NCBI GenBank assembly: GCA_015956445.1
Contig: WIUZ02000005.1
Coordinates: forward strand, 1,550,001 to 1,614,000
DNA from: Thelephora terrestris
Lineage: Eukaryota > Basidiomycota > Agaricomycetes > Thelephorales > Thelephoraceae
Length of the DNA: 64,000 nucleotides
Direction of reading: 5' to 3'
The stretch's first letter is position 1. Each line of letters starts with the position of its first letter. Below, piece by piece: positions 54,406 to 64,000 of the stretch. A program made the position numbers and the translations under genes. The notes below the pieces were generated by a model. It saw only the letters and a list, made by a program, of their open reading frames with translations. It ran no database searches and had not been told where the DNA came from.

Positions 54406-55988
54406 ATGTCCCAACGCTACTCTCCCCTGTCGCTTTCATGTAACTCATTAAGGACCCAGCGCAGGCGGAGGGTGTCGCCACCATCCGCTTCCGCAGCCCG
54501 CTACCACGATTACATCCGCTTCCAGACAGGCGGTAGGTCCAGCGTAGCGCTGGATTTTTGTCCCGGTTGACTGACGTGCACTTGTAGGTGGGGTCGGTCG
54601 AATACCACTTCTGAGTCCGAATTTTATAGGTCTGGTCAACTCGCGGGGTAATCGAGCGTACGCTTCTGCTCTTGAGCTATCGAGTTCGAACGCGGTCGTG
54701 ATTCTAACCTTCTTTGTTTGCCATACAGCTATCAGCAGGACTTTTACGGCTTTGCAACTTTGTCCCTCAACCCTCACGAGCTCCAACACACCCTCCGGAC
54801 GAAGCTCAACTACGACTGGGATCCTTCGGGCCTTCCAGAATTCATCACAAGCCAGGTTCACTTCATCGGACTTTACGACGGACACGGGGGATCCACCGCG
54901 TCTCAGTTCTCTAGACAGGAATTTCACGCCCTGTTTGAGAACGCCCATCCAAGCCACATTCCAGATTTATATGAGTGGATCAAAGAACTCGGAGGGTACT
55001 TCAGTAAGAGGCTAAGGCCCCAACCGTTACTTCCGTGGTTGCAGGATCCGAACAGCAAGGCGGTGTTTGATTTGGAGGCTAGGGCCACGACGGCTTTTTT
55101 CGAAGTGAACTTCTGTCTTCCCCTTGCAAGCATATGCTGTATCTGACAACTATATGCGCATAGGTTGATCGCGGCCTGTCAGGGGAAAAGGAGGCGCGGG
55201 TTTCCGGCGCCACTGCGTCCATAGCCCTACTACAGACCCTCGATAAGCCTGCTCCGCCCTTTTTCGCTGCCGAAAACGTTGCTCTTACTGTTGCCCATGT
55301 TGGGTACGCTGTTTTGGGGTCTTTTTTACTTCTAGCGCTCATTGCTACACCATAACAGGGATACGAGCGTAGCTGTATGCGCCACAGACGGGGGGGTGAC
55401 TCCGATGACCACCAAACATCACCCCGGGACACCTCTGGAGTCAACTCGGCTGCGACGGGTGATGGGCTCTGGTCTCGTTACGGACTCTTTCGGTGAAGCG
55501 CGGTGGATGGGTGTGCTGGAGAACACCCGGAGTTTAGGGGACTTCAAGTACAAGCCGTTTGGCGTCACACCAGAGCCTGAAGTTCGCGAGAAGCTGCTGA
55601 AAGGTAACCTTGATCCCTCCCTGGTCGTTTTATGTGTTGTTTTCTGAGTACGGGATTGGCGATACAGGCTCAGAATGCTCACACATCGTCCTGACTTCTG
55701 ATGGGATATCTTCACTCGTCTCACACGAAGAAGTGAACGATCTCGTCAGGTTCTCCCCGACGCCTGCGGAAGGAGCAAAGCGCGTTCTGGCGTTCGCGGA
55801 AAGCGTCGGATCGGAGGATAACGCGACTGTGATCGTCATTCCGCTTCTTGGATGGGGAAAGCCGCAGGGGAGGGACGCGACGAAAGAGCTGAGGGATTAC
55901 AAGATAGATCAGGCCGGTAAGTCCGTTCTTGTGATCATCCCCCATGCTGTTTTCTGACGGCACACCAGCTTCCAGAAGAAGAATGTAG
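54406..55988 (+). CDS. PTC6: PP2C phosphatase, PTC6-like (mitochondrial type)
   Basis: The ATG at 54406 gives MSQRYSPLSLSCNSLRTQRR, a basic presequence-like start, then ARYHDYIRFQTGG. Exon 2 (from about 54630) reads LVNSRGNRA, joining to YQQDFYGFATLSLNPHELQH. The PP2C core follows: HFIGLYDGHGGSTASQF (metal-binding Asp/Gly), then VDRGLSGEKEARVSGATASI, NVALTVAHVG, TSVAVCATDGGVTPMTTKHH, RRVMGSGLVTDSFGEARWMG, ENTRSLGDFKYKPFGVTPEP, HIVLTSDGISSLVSHEEVND and GSEDNATVIVIPLLGWG. The final exon adds SRRRM and stops at 55988. PTC6/PPP-type phosphatases of this form act in mitochondria on pyruvate dehydrogenase and mitophagy. The spacing and order match PTC6 more than cytosolic PTC1-3. Confidence 0.8.
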
Positions 55989-56213
55989 TTATCCTGTTCG
56001 AGTGGTGACATTTTTTTTGGGCGAACGGGTTGTATATTATACGTACATATTGTTCACGGGTTTTCACCAATACCCGCGCATGTAGAGAGTCGAGGACATT
56101 TGCGACATATCGAGTACTCTGTCGGGGCTTTTCGTTAGGCATAAGCAGGGTTCGGCTGATATCTGGTATTGTACATAAGTAGCAATATTTACAAACGAGG
56201 CGAGATCACACGT

Positions 56214-58560
56214 CTAATTCATCTGATTTATCTGTACTGTCGCAATCTGCGACTCGAGGTGGGTGTCAAGCGGCATGTCACCTTCAGTCCCAGTCGCGCG
56301 ACCTCGAGGACGAACGAACTCCATGGTTGGGAGATTGGTACTGTTTGCAGGTCGTGTCCCACCTACCTGTTGAGGGTCCGCGGCTTTCCTCAACGAGATC
56401 ATCAACCGTGAAATCATCACGGGGAGGTACCTGTGACCGGCCGTTGATCTTTTGGAAAGTAGTGGGTCATAAGCATGAGACTTACACGACGTTACCGCTA
56501 ATCGTGGTAGCAAAAATCATGATGAGGACGGTTGCATGTCACATGTAGATCAATGACAACTTACGGAGCTGGAAGCAACTGAATCGTTTCCTAGAGGGAG
56601 ACGGGTTGAAAATCATTGGCAGTAGCGTATACAGAGGAAAGAAAAATGGTGGGACCTACCGGCGCAAGTAACAGGGTCATCATGAGTACGAAATGAGAGG
56701 TAAATATGACCAAGAAATACCGCATCGCGTCCTCCGCGATGTTTTTTAAAATGCTTGGGACCTTAATCGTGACCCCTGCCATCTCTCGACTCGACTGTAC
56801 GGCTTTGAAAAGGATCAACGAGAACGCGAGAAAATCTGATCCGTTTACCGAGGTCAGCATCGCCCGGTACGGATTTAAGCCGAGTCCATGACACACCGTA
56901 AAAGAGGGAGATGCTTGTGAACGCGATCTCTAGAGACCTATGCCGGATGAATATACAGACGTGATAGGCGTCATCAGGTATTGGCGGTATCATTTCGGCT
57001 ACAGCCAAGTGGGTTGGAGCTCTGGATGAGAACGGGACTTCTGATCCAAGAATGAAACATTACCTCCCCCCATCGCTACAAGAACCGTCATCCATATCCC
57101 AAGCGCAAACTGAGAGACAGTGATGACCGCAAACCCGACAACGATGGGAGTGTTCCTCATCGTGACGGCGTATATCCTGTAGCGATGTTCCCATAAATTA
57201 GCCCGTCGCCGCTGAACAACCGGGGGGAGTTCTCAACCTGACGGTCAGCACCACTTGTGCAAGGAGGGTGCAAATTGCGAACACGAAGAGAGGATACCAT
57301 GCGGTTTTGTTACATCTGTTTCGTAGGAACGTCAGAACGATGATAGAATCCAGAGGAGTAGTCGATCGTAGGTCTTACAACTGGGACACAACAAACGCCG
57401 CACCCGTTCCAAAAAAAAAGGCCGCACCCCTGCTGTCAATAACGGTTTGACCAAGTCCTGGTCCGGATAAGACGCACCTTCGTATCGGAATACGGGCCAA
57501 ACGATGCTATGATTAGCCATGGAATAGTCAATACACTCCCAGAGTCCGGGCGGTGAGATCGAACACTAACTGGCAAGCAGCCAAAACTGGTACGTCATCG
57601 GGAAGTACCGGTTCTACAAACATCCGATCAGCAAAGACGAATCCAGAAGGAGCAAACGAGGCTCACGACAACAAACAGCCAAAATGCTGCGCAGATCAGC
57701 AGAGGGTAGGATACACCTCAAACGGTGCACTCACTCCACGATTTCTGTCTGTACCAGACATATTTTACCTTGAAAACACACGTCTCAGCAGGGGATCACA
57801 AGATGTATAGAATAATTTTGGCGAACCTCGTCTGCAAGCGTCAACAAATGGTCGTAAAAAAGGATGGTGAATACGGCCATTGAGTAGCTCTAAGAAGCAA
57901 AACTTTGTTGGTATAACCAGCACGGCACTGTGGATCAGGTCAAGGCACCTTGGTTGCGATACTGACAAGCGATTTCGTTTTAGTGACCAACCAAGTCACG
58001 AGCTTGGAATGGGACTCACACATCCTGCCCAGCTTGAACGAGGAAGCGTAAGACGGAGGACATAGACAGCCTGTGTGCCGACAGGGGTGAGATGAGTGGG
58101 GGAGGGGACGAAGGGATTTAGACAGAAACGTCCAAGGAACAGCTTAAGAACGCGATCCGGTAAGATTTTTGAACGTGCTTCTTTGAATGTCGTGTAAGTG
58201 CTCCCACACGCGTTCCAATTATCAACAAGAAAGACCACGCTGATCATTTGTAGTTGTTTTATGGGTTTGAACTAACGGTCAAACCCTCCAAGGTGGAGCA
58301 TCTCGCGTCCATCAATCAGTACACAGTTTCATGATCGCCAGATGACTTGGGATTTCAATTTTAGTGCACCGCAGTTTGACGGGAATACATTCAACTCAAG
58401 CAGCAAGGTACAATCCAAAAATCCAATTGCCAATGATTTTGGGATCCGTACCGGGGGGCGTCCGAATAACCATAACGCCATGGTTGGGATCAGGGAGCCC
58501 AGGCGGGGGATAGACTAGAAAGAAGAGAGGATGAGTGGCACGTCTATAATTAGACTTTGC
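56214..58560 (-). CDS. Putative multi-pass fungal membrane protein (DUF6533/6534-like), poorly resolved
   Basis: The minus strand shows hydrophobic pieces with splice sites between them: IIGNWIFGLYLAA near 58400-58500, KTAWYPLFVFAICTLLAQVV near 57240-57330, RIYAVTMRNTPIVVGFAVIT near 57120-57180, DFLAFSLILFKAVQSSREMA near 56770-56830, DAMRYFLVIFTSHFVLMMTL near 56665-56735, and a last exon with YLPVMISRLMISLRKAADPQ ending QINQMN at 56214. The SRLMxxLRKA end and the FxxILFKxxQ helix are typical of seven-helix agaricomycete proteins of the DUF6533/6534 groups, function unknown. I could not join the 5' part into one frame, so the start is uncertain. The 5' side abuts the breakpoint of the inverted duplication near 58660 and may be damaged. 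Confidence 0.45.
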
Positions 58561-58654
58561 AATGCGGCCTGTGATGACAGCAACCAGTAGATGCTGGATG
58601 GATGACATACATTGGGGATCCGAAGAGCGAGACAGGGTGAAGACGGGGGTGGCA

Positions 58655-59695
58655 AGACGCTGGACTTCTTCGCCTTTGTCCGGAAACAGCAGTATCGCGC
58701 GAGATGCGGCGCCCTTTGCATCGTCAAGTCGCTCACCTTCAAACAAAAACTAGGCGAGATTTTTCAGGCAATCTTCTTGTCCCGTTGTGTGACCGAGACG
58801 TTCGTAGACCTCCTCCGCCTGTAGTATCCCTTCGTTGAAGAGCCCAGTATCCGATTCGCGTCGGATGATCCCACACGTCGCGAAATGCCGTGGCGGCAAG
58901 CCTGAGTGTATTCGAGAGGGGATGGAAGTCCAATCATGCTGACTCCATTAACAGAGTAGGTTTGAATGGAGATGCGGGGGGTAGTGCCGAGACGAATGTC
59001 GCTGAAGAGCATATGACTCCCGAGCGTGCGGTCCCTGAGGGTCGAGGAACGATTCGGCGTTATCAAGGAGCAGTGTCGTCTCCCTCGAGGACAGGAATGA
59101 GCTTGAATCCTCAGGGTTCTACATGCCTGCACCGATGATCTTGGAGAGGTGGGTGAGAAAATGAGCACGCGAAGGTGGAAACTGGTCGCAGCGAATGGAT
59201 CGACGGTTAACGCCAAACCGTTGCTTAGCGTAATCGTGGTCGAGGACGGTGAGAGCGATGGAAGTCTTCCCGATTCCCGCTGCCGAATGCGAGCAACGGG
59301 TTCGCTTTTCGGCGAGACCAACAATCTTCTTGATTACATCGTTGCGTCCGAAACAGACCCTCGGAAAGGGAGGTGATTCTCTGAAAGTGATAACACGAGG
59401 TGGCTGGCGTGGTGTCAATCTACGAGAGGTCAGCATTATCTCGTTGACGGATGATTGATAAAATAAAAATACTCGCGGATGGTCCTGCATAAATGTAAAT
59501 CAGAAGTTCGTGGTCGCGAAATGAGAAGCAACACACCCTGATCATAACCAGGACCGGGGTACTGATAGCGGCAAGCGCTATTCGAGCCGGTGGAACAGAG
59601 GTAAAGACATCCCTCGCGAGATTCGCAGCACCAACGGCCAGGGTTGATTGTGCGAATCGTCACGGTCGACCCCGGAGGCTTTGTGTCCACTGTCG
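58655..59695 (-). pseudogene. Dead NLR1-type gene (right copy)
   Basis: Inverted counterpart of the left dead NLR. Pieces survive: domain linker and Walker A ([60 protein letters not shown]) at 59119-59430, Walker B region near 59040-59080, and SDANRILG followed by the TPR start LDDAKGAASRAILLFPDKGE ending near 58660. It shares with the left copy the same loss between the NTPase and TPR parts, so the deletion came before the inverted duplication. It is cut at the duplication breakpoint inside the TPR region. Confidence 0.85.
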
Positions 59696-60445
59696 AAACT
59701 CGTGGTGGTTGGGGGAGAATGGATGGTACACTCGTTGTCAAGCACTAAGCCCTTGAGCAGGAACCTCGCCCCGTGTGAGAGATCTGTTAGTTCAAGGCTT
59801 CTGATGGCCCGAACGTCGTTACGCCTGCTGACAGAGTTGTGGCACGGCGTGCGACCGCGTTGGAGTCGCACAACCTTGACGGACGGATGCAACTTACACG
59901 AAATTCACTGTACACGAAATTCACTGCAAGGGCTTTTCTCCTCCCGCGGGAGGCTACCTCGACGAGGAAAGTCTCAGGTGAGTTTGGCTCCAGGGAAACA
60001 TTCCAGTATCACCTCGTGGTCCGAAGCCGACGGTCACACTCGCTCATGAAGCCCTAGGCGGAGCATTGTAACCCTACAACCTCAGCCGCTGGCAAAGGCG
60101 GCTCACAAAAACCTATTGCAGGGGATTCCGGGAATCTTGAGAAGATATCGAGGTTTGGAGTGGAGAGGCTTTTGAATCAGGGTGCAATCGACAACAAAAG
60201 GAAAGCGGTACGGTATGTGATAGATGAACACAAAAGACAACGGGGTGGTGGGACGAGGGGATTAAAGCAATCGAAGTGGAGGACGGGGCCAGTGAAATTC
60301 GATCTCGAGAAGCCGCGTAACAGGGCGAGGTTGATGGATGCGATGTCATATAATGAACAAATGGGGAAAAATCAAAGCAACTGCCAGTCTCTGGGCTATG
60401 GAGTATCCTCCCTACCGCAACCACTGGGGAGAGGAGCTTCGGCAT
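59696..60445. other. Spacer between dead NLR and NLR4-ARM (right copy)
   Basis: Counterpart of the left spacer 25477-26157. No gene recognised; the frame at 60160-60459 plus is the antisense of the 3' UTR region, and an equivalent exists in the left arm (25413-25709), so its openness reflects duplication. Confidence 0.6.
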
Positions 60446-63400
60446 TCAGGTCGAACTAAGTGAATAGATGTTGTCAGAAACTTCGAAGCAATTAATTGCG
60501 TGAACTCACAACAAAGACCCAGAAGCGTCGAGGTTTGCCGGACCAGCTTCAGCATCGACTTCCCTGTTGTTTGGGAAGTACTTGTCCATGATGTAATATG
60601 CCTTCCTGTGAATATCTCCGTCATCATGGGACTGGAGGTTATGAATTTTGATCATTCCTCCAGCCTCTTCCACGTAGATCGCATACTGATTCGCGGCGCC
60701 TGCTCCCGCAGCGGCCTTGTCCATCTCACCAACCTTGAGGATGTTATCCAACCCGTCCAGAGGGACTTGGATGATCTTGTTGTCCATCATAGTCAACAAG
60801 TCACACAAGGGTTTGATGCACCCCTGGTTAACAAGGTAACGAATCTGTGTCGGCTCTTGCAGGCCGCCCGAAGTGGCGTTCGAGATCGCCCAGCACGCTT
60901 CCTTCCTGGTCTTGAAGTCAGCATTGGAGAGGATGTTGATCAGAGGTGGGATAATATTGGCGTCAATGACGGCCTGGATCTGGGGTGGCGATCCAGCGGT
61001 GATGTTCGAAATCGTCCAGCACACCTCCTTCCTGATGCCCTCGTTTGGTGAAGAAAGGAGAGAAAGAAGGGCTGGTAGGGCTCCCGATGCGATCACCACC
61101 TGGGTTTGGAGCTCGTCACCTGTAACAATGTTTCCCACCGAGCAAATGGCCTGGGTTTTGACAGATGCAGAAGGGTGCATGAGGAGGTCCACCAGCCTTT
61201 GGCAAACACCCAACTCAATGACGGCCTGAATCCTATCCTTGGATCCGTCAGAAAGGTAAGAGATCGCCCGGCAAGCGTGATTCAGGATCTTGTCGTCCGT
61301 GGAATAGATCAACTCCTTCAAGACCTCCAATGCAGGTGAAACCTGGAGGTGTCAAAATCCGAGTCAAAATTGTTAGAAACAAGCATGGGCGAAGATGAGA
61401 CACGTACAAGTTCCCAATCTGGTGGGGGTCTCTCTTTGCCGCAGAAGTTAGAAAGTGCCCAGGTCGCTTTCCTCTGCATGCTGAGTCCACAGTTCTCATT
61501 CAAGAGTGTCAAGAGTGGCCTGAGGGCACCTTGCTGAAGGACGGAATTTCGGCAAAGGGGGCTGTCACCAGCGATGTTTCCCAAGGCCCAAACGGCTTGA
61601 TTACGGACATCGAGGACTGGTGAAGAGAGCAGCCTGACAAACTCTGGGATGGCGTTGGCATTGATGACCACTTGTGTATGATGGGTGGTCCCGGAGGCAA
61701 TGTTCGTGAGGACCCACGCGGCTTCATACTAAAGATAACGAGAAAGAACAAGGGGATGCGTGGTCAGAGGCAATGAATGGCCGAGATGTGCTAGCATTGG
61801 TATGTCTAGACCCAGAAAGACACAGGGCTCACCTGCAACATGGCATGATCCACCCGCAAGAACTGAACAAAGCGTGGCACGACACCGCGCTCGACGACCC
61901 ATTCGGTCCAAGTTTGTTTCTTAATGGAGATCAACCTCCTGAATTTCATGGTAGCGTCCAATTGGAGGGTGGGGTCATCAGAGAAAACACCCTGGACCAT
62001 CTTCTCGGATAACTAGTTGAGGAATCAACAGAAAGTCAGAACTTGGATCTTGCGCTATGATGTCGACGACAGAGGACAGCGACACGTACGCGAGATACGA
62101 TAGAATCGCCAGCACTGGGACCGTACTCGTCGTCGGAAGACACCACGCTCGATGACCTGTCTAATTGGTGGGGTTTGCTCCTTGGGAAGTCGCTTCCTGA
62201 ATTCCATCGTTGCATCCAATTTTCCCAAAGGAGCATTTCGCACCTCGCTATATCGTCTGCTGCCCCGAGCGTTTGGAATATTTCGATCGCGCGCAGTACC
62301 TCGGACGTTGCATCTTCGAGCCTGTGCTGTCGAAACCAAATCCTTGCCTGTATTTCCATCACACGACCCAAGAGGTATTTGTCTTCAGTCGCGTGTGACT
62401 TGGCTTGTTCGATGTGGACCTGTGCATTGTTGAACTCGTCTTGATCGAGAAACAAAGAGGCCAGGGAGTGATGAATCCAAAACAGTTCATTGTGGAAGTT
62501 GAATGTGGATGCGATTTTGAGAGCTATCTCGAATTGACGGATTGCATTCCCTTTCTCGCCTTTGGAATAAAATATATCCCCGAGAGTCCGATGAGCTTTG
62601 CAGACCAGAAATTCTTCGCCTTTTTCCGGAAGGGATTCGATCGCGGTTGTCACAGCTTCTTCTGCCGCATCATATTCATCTCCATCCAATAAAAGGTGCG
62701 CAAGATTAATTAAACACTCTGCTTGTTGCCCCGTGTTGCCAAGCCGTTTGAAAATTTCCGACGCTTCCTTCGATTGCTGTATCCCTTCCTCGAGGAGGTT
62801 TAGCCGCCGATTTGCATCAGATAGTTGTTTTAGTGTTCTAGCAAGATTTGCGTCGTCCCCTTCTTTTCTCCAGAGCTCCAAAACATGGATGAGAAGCCGT
62901 TTGTTCTCCACGCGATTTCCAATTGACTGGAATGACCGTGAAAGGTGATACAAGCATTCGGGCTTGAGGCGATGGTCATCCGGAAGCCCCTCGATTGCTG
63001 GCGCCAGGGAGACCGGCCGACTTTTATACCAATAAAGGTGCTTTAGGAAGTTGGCACAGGCAGTCCAGACGTCGTCCGAGCCAGTGGATATGAAGACATT
63101 GAGCAGGTGCTCGACGTTTACATCCTCGGACCTGATCCATTCGCCTTTCCTGAACCCGGGATCGTCAGGATAGATGTAAGTTGATAGTCGGCTAAAGTAA
63201 TGGTCCTTGGTTGCGCAGAGAAGGGGAGATGAGCTTGGCTCTCGGGGACCAAGGTAGTCTCTAATCGGCGCCAGCATGGTGATGACCTCGTTTCTTCGAG
63301 ACGTCAGGGAAAGAAGGCAGAATTTGTCGAAGATGGTATTTCTGTCGGGGATGGTGGGAAACAACCAGTCCAGGTTGTTTTCGTCGATCCCTTGTGGGTA

Positions 63401-64000
63401 GAAAGCGACAACTCCCAGCAGCTCGCGCGCGTCAGCTCCCAGTTTGCGGAACGTCGGGGAAGCTAAAGAGAGTTCGATGGCCGCCGCCAAGCTCTCGTTG
63501 TAATCTGTCCGAAGTACCCGTGCCCGCTGCGTGTCCCACTCTTTGGCCAGGCGCTCGTAACTCCACACATTGTGAGATGCAGCAGTGGCGAGTAGGGTGA
63601 TCGAGAGCGCGTGGAAGTCCAATCGCCCAACGAGGTCGCTGACGATGTCGGACCGCTCGCCGGTGTCATGGATGCCGTAGAAGATCTCACATGCTGACTT
63701 GGTTGATAATGTATGGATAATCGGCCGCTTGCAGCATGGAGGGACAGTGGAGACCCGGGAGGTGATCCCGAGACAAATGTTGCTAAACCGACTCAGCTCC
63801 TCGACTACCGCGTACATCTCCCGAGCCTCTGGTCCCTGAGGGTCGAGAATCAATTCGGCATTGTCGAGGAACAAGATCATATCCCTCGAAGCCAGGAATG
63901 GTCGCAGAGGTGCCAAATCCTCGGGGTTATCCACTCCTGCACCGATCACCTTGGAGAGTCGAGCGAGTAGATGGATCCGCGAAGGCGGGAACTGATCACA
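60446..64000 (-). CDS. NLR4-ARM: second NLR/importin-alpha fusion (5' end outside window)
   Basis: Minus-strand copy of NLR2-ARM. The NLR exon runs from the right edge (CDQFPPSR, just after Walker A) to 62090. The joining intron 62013-62089 is 77 nt, as in the left copy, with GTACGT donor, CTGAC branch-like site and CTAG acceptor. ARM exons are 62012-61833, 61728-61408, 61342-60510, then a last short exon from 60455. Walker B reads [13 protein letters not shown] (Ser to Leu). ARM motifs: [43 protein letters not shown]4 has [14 protein letters not shown], with the usual Trp replaced by Arg. One base is missing near the end of the long ARM exon (DASGSLF), so the tail is about 14 residues shorter than in the left copy, stopping at 60446. 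The intact frame over more than 1000 codons suggests selection in both copies. Confidence 0.8.
62136..62222 (-). other. Overprinted importin-alpha fragment (right copy)
   Basis: In a frame not used by NLR4 this stretch encodes [19 protein letters not shown] then [10 protein letters not shown], and continues without a stop into RRRVR. It matches the importin-alpha pre-ARM1 segment better at its end than the left copy does. The NLR frame encodes [19 protein letters not shown] over the same bases. Confidence 0.85.

Larger units (their letters stand above)
58660..64000 (-). repeat. Right arm of the large inverted duplication
   Basis: Reverse-complement copy of 21867-27260. It runs off the right edge, so the true arm is longer. 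About 31.4 kb of single-copy sequence separates the arms. Divergence is uneven: clear substitutions in most parts but none seen over 456 nt at 62921-63376. Confidence 0.9.

Overview
This window looks like chromosomal DNA of a filamentous basidiomycete, most likely an agaricomycete. Genes are dense and cut by many short introns of about 45-80 nt with GTRNGT donors, CTRAY-type branch sites and YAG acceptors. The gene set is fungal (NRDE2, NIP7, LSM5, MIM2, VPS20, MRH4-like helicase, PTC6-like phosphatase, a CSL-family transcription factor). The window also carries a family of TPR-type NLR (STAND/NB-ARC) genes of the kind expanded in agaricomycetes, and a TKL-like kinase with an HGDLKGAN motif. 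All exon structures were read by eye from frames and splice signals. I recognised no rRNA, tRNA, CRISPR array or retroelement.

Layout. 1-15.5 kb is ordinary housekeeping sequence: a Byr4-like protein cut by the window edge, NRDE2 and NIP7 (divergent), a PPIL2/CYP8-type U-box cyclophilin, a PPR protein, MIM2 and an MFS sugar transporter. 17.2-31.4 kb is an NLR cluster: NLR1, a second NLR (NLR2) that splices in frame into an importin-alpha ARM-repeat region, a dead NLR1-type relict, and NLR3, which has no ARM part. 31.8-58 kb is again mostly single-copy: LSM5, a DXD glycosyltransferase, pyruvate kinase, a CSL transcription factor, an unknown protein, a TMEM198-like membrane protein, a kinase whose last codons lie in a 0.6-kb TA-flanked inverted-repeat element, MRH4-like helicase, VPS20, PTC6-like PP2C and a poorly resolved multi-pass membrane protein. 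From 58.66 kb to the right edge lies an inverted copy of 21.87-27.26 kb, carrying a second NLR-importin gene and a second copy of the dead NLR.

Main result. The window encodes two copies of what I read as one fused gene: N-terminal helical (HeLo/MLKL-like) domain, NB-ARC/NACHT-like NTPase, TPR repeats, then the whole importin-alpha ARM array without its importin-beta-binding (IBB) domain. A 77-nt phase-0 intron with consensus signals joins the two parts in frame in both copies. In the left copy all predicted exons add up to one open frame of 1349 codons. Just upstream of the junction, the end of the NLR exon contains a second, older piece of importin-alpha sequence in another reading frame, so a fragment of importin DNA now encodes the NLR tail. 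The other NLRs in the window lack the ARM part.

Inferred history: an ancestral NLR1-NLR2 pair was duplicated in tandem; one NLR1-type copy decayed; importin-alpha was joined to NLR2; then the block (NLR2-ARM + spacer + dead NLR) was copied in inverted orientation about 31 kb away. A 456-nt tract with no differences between the inverted copies suggests later gene conversion. A role in nonself recognition with importin-alpha as an integrated sensor or nuclear-transport module is inference only.
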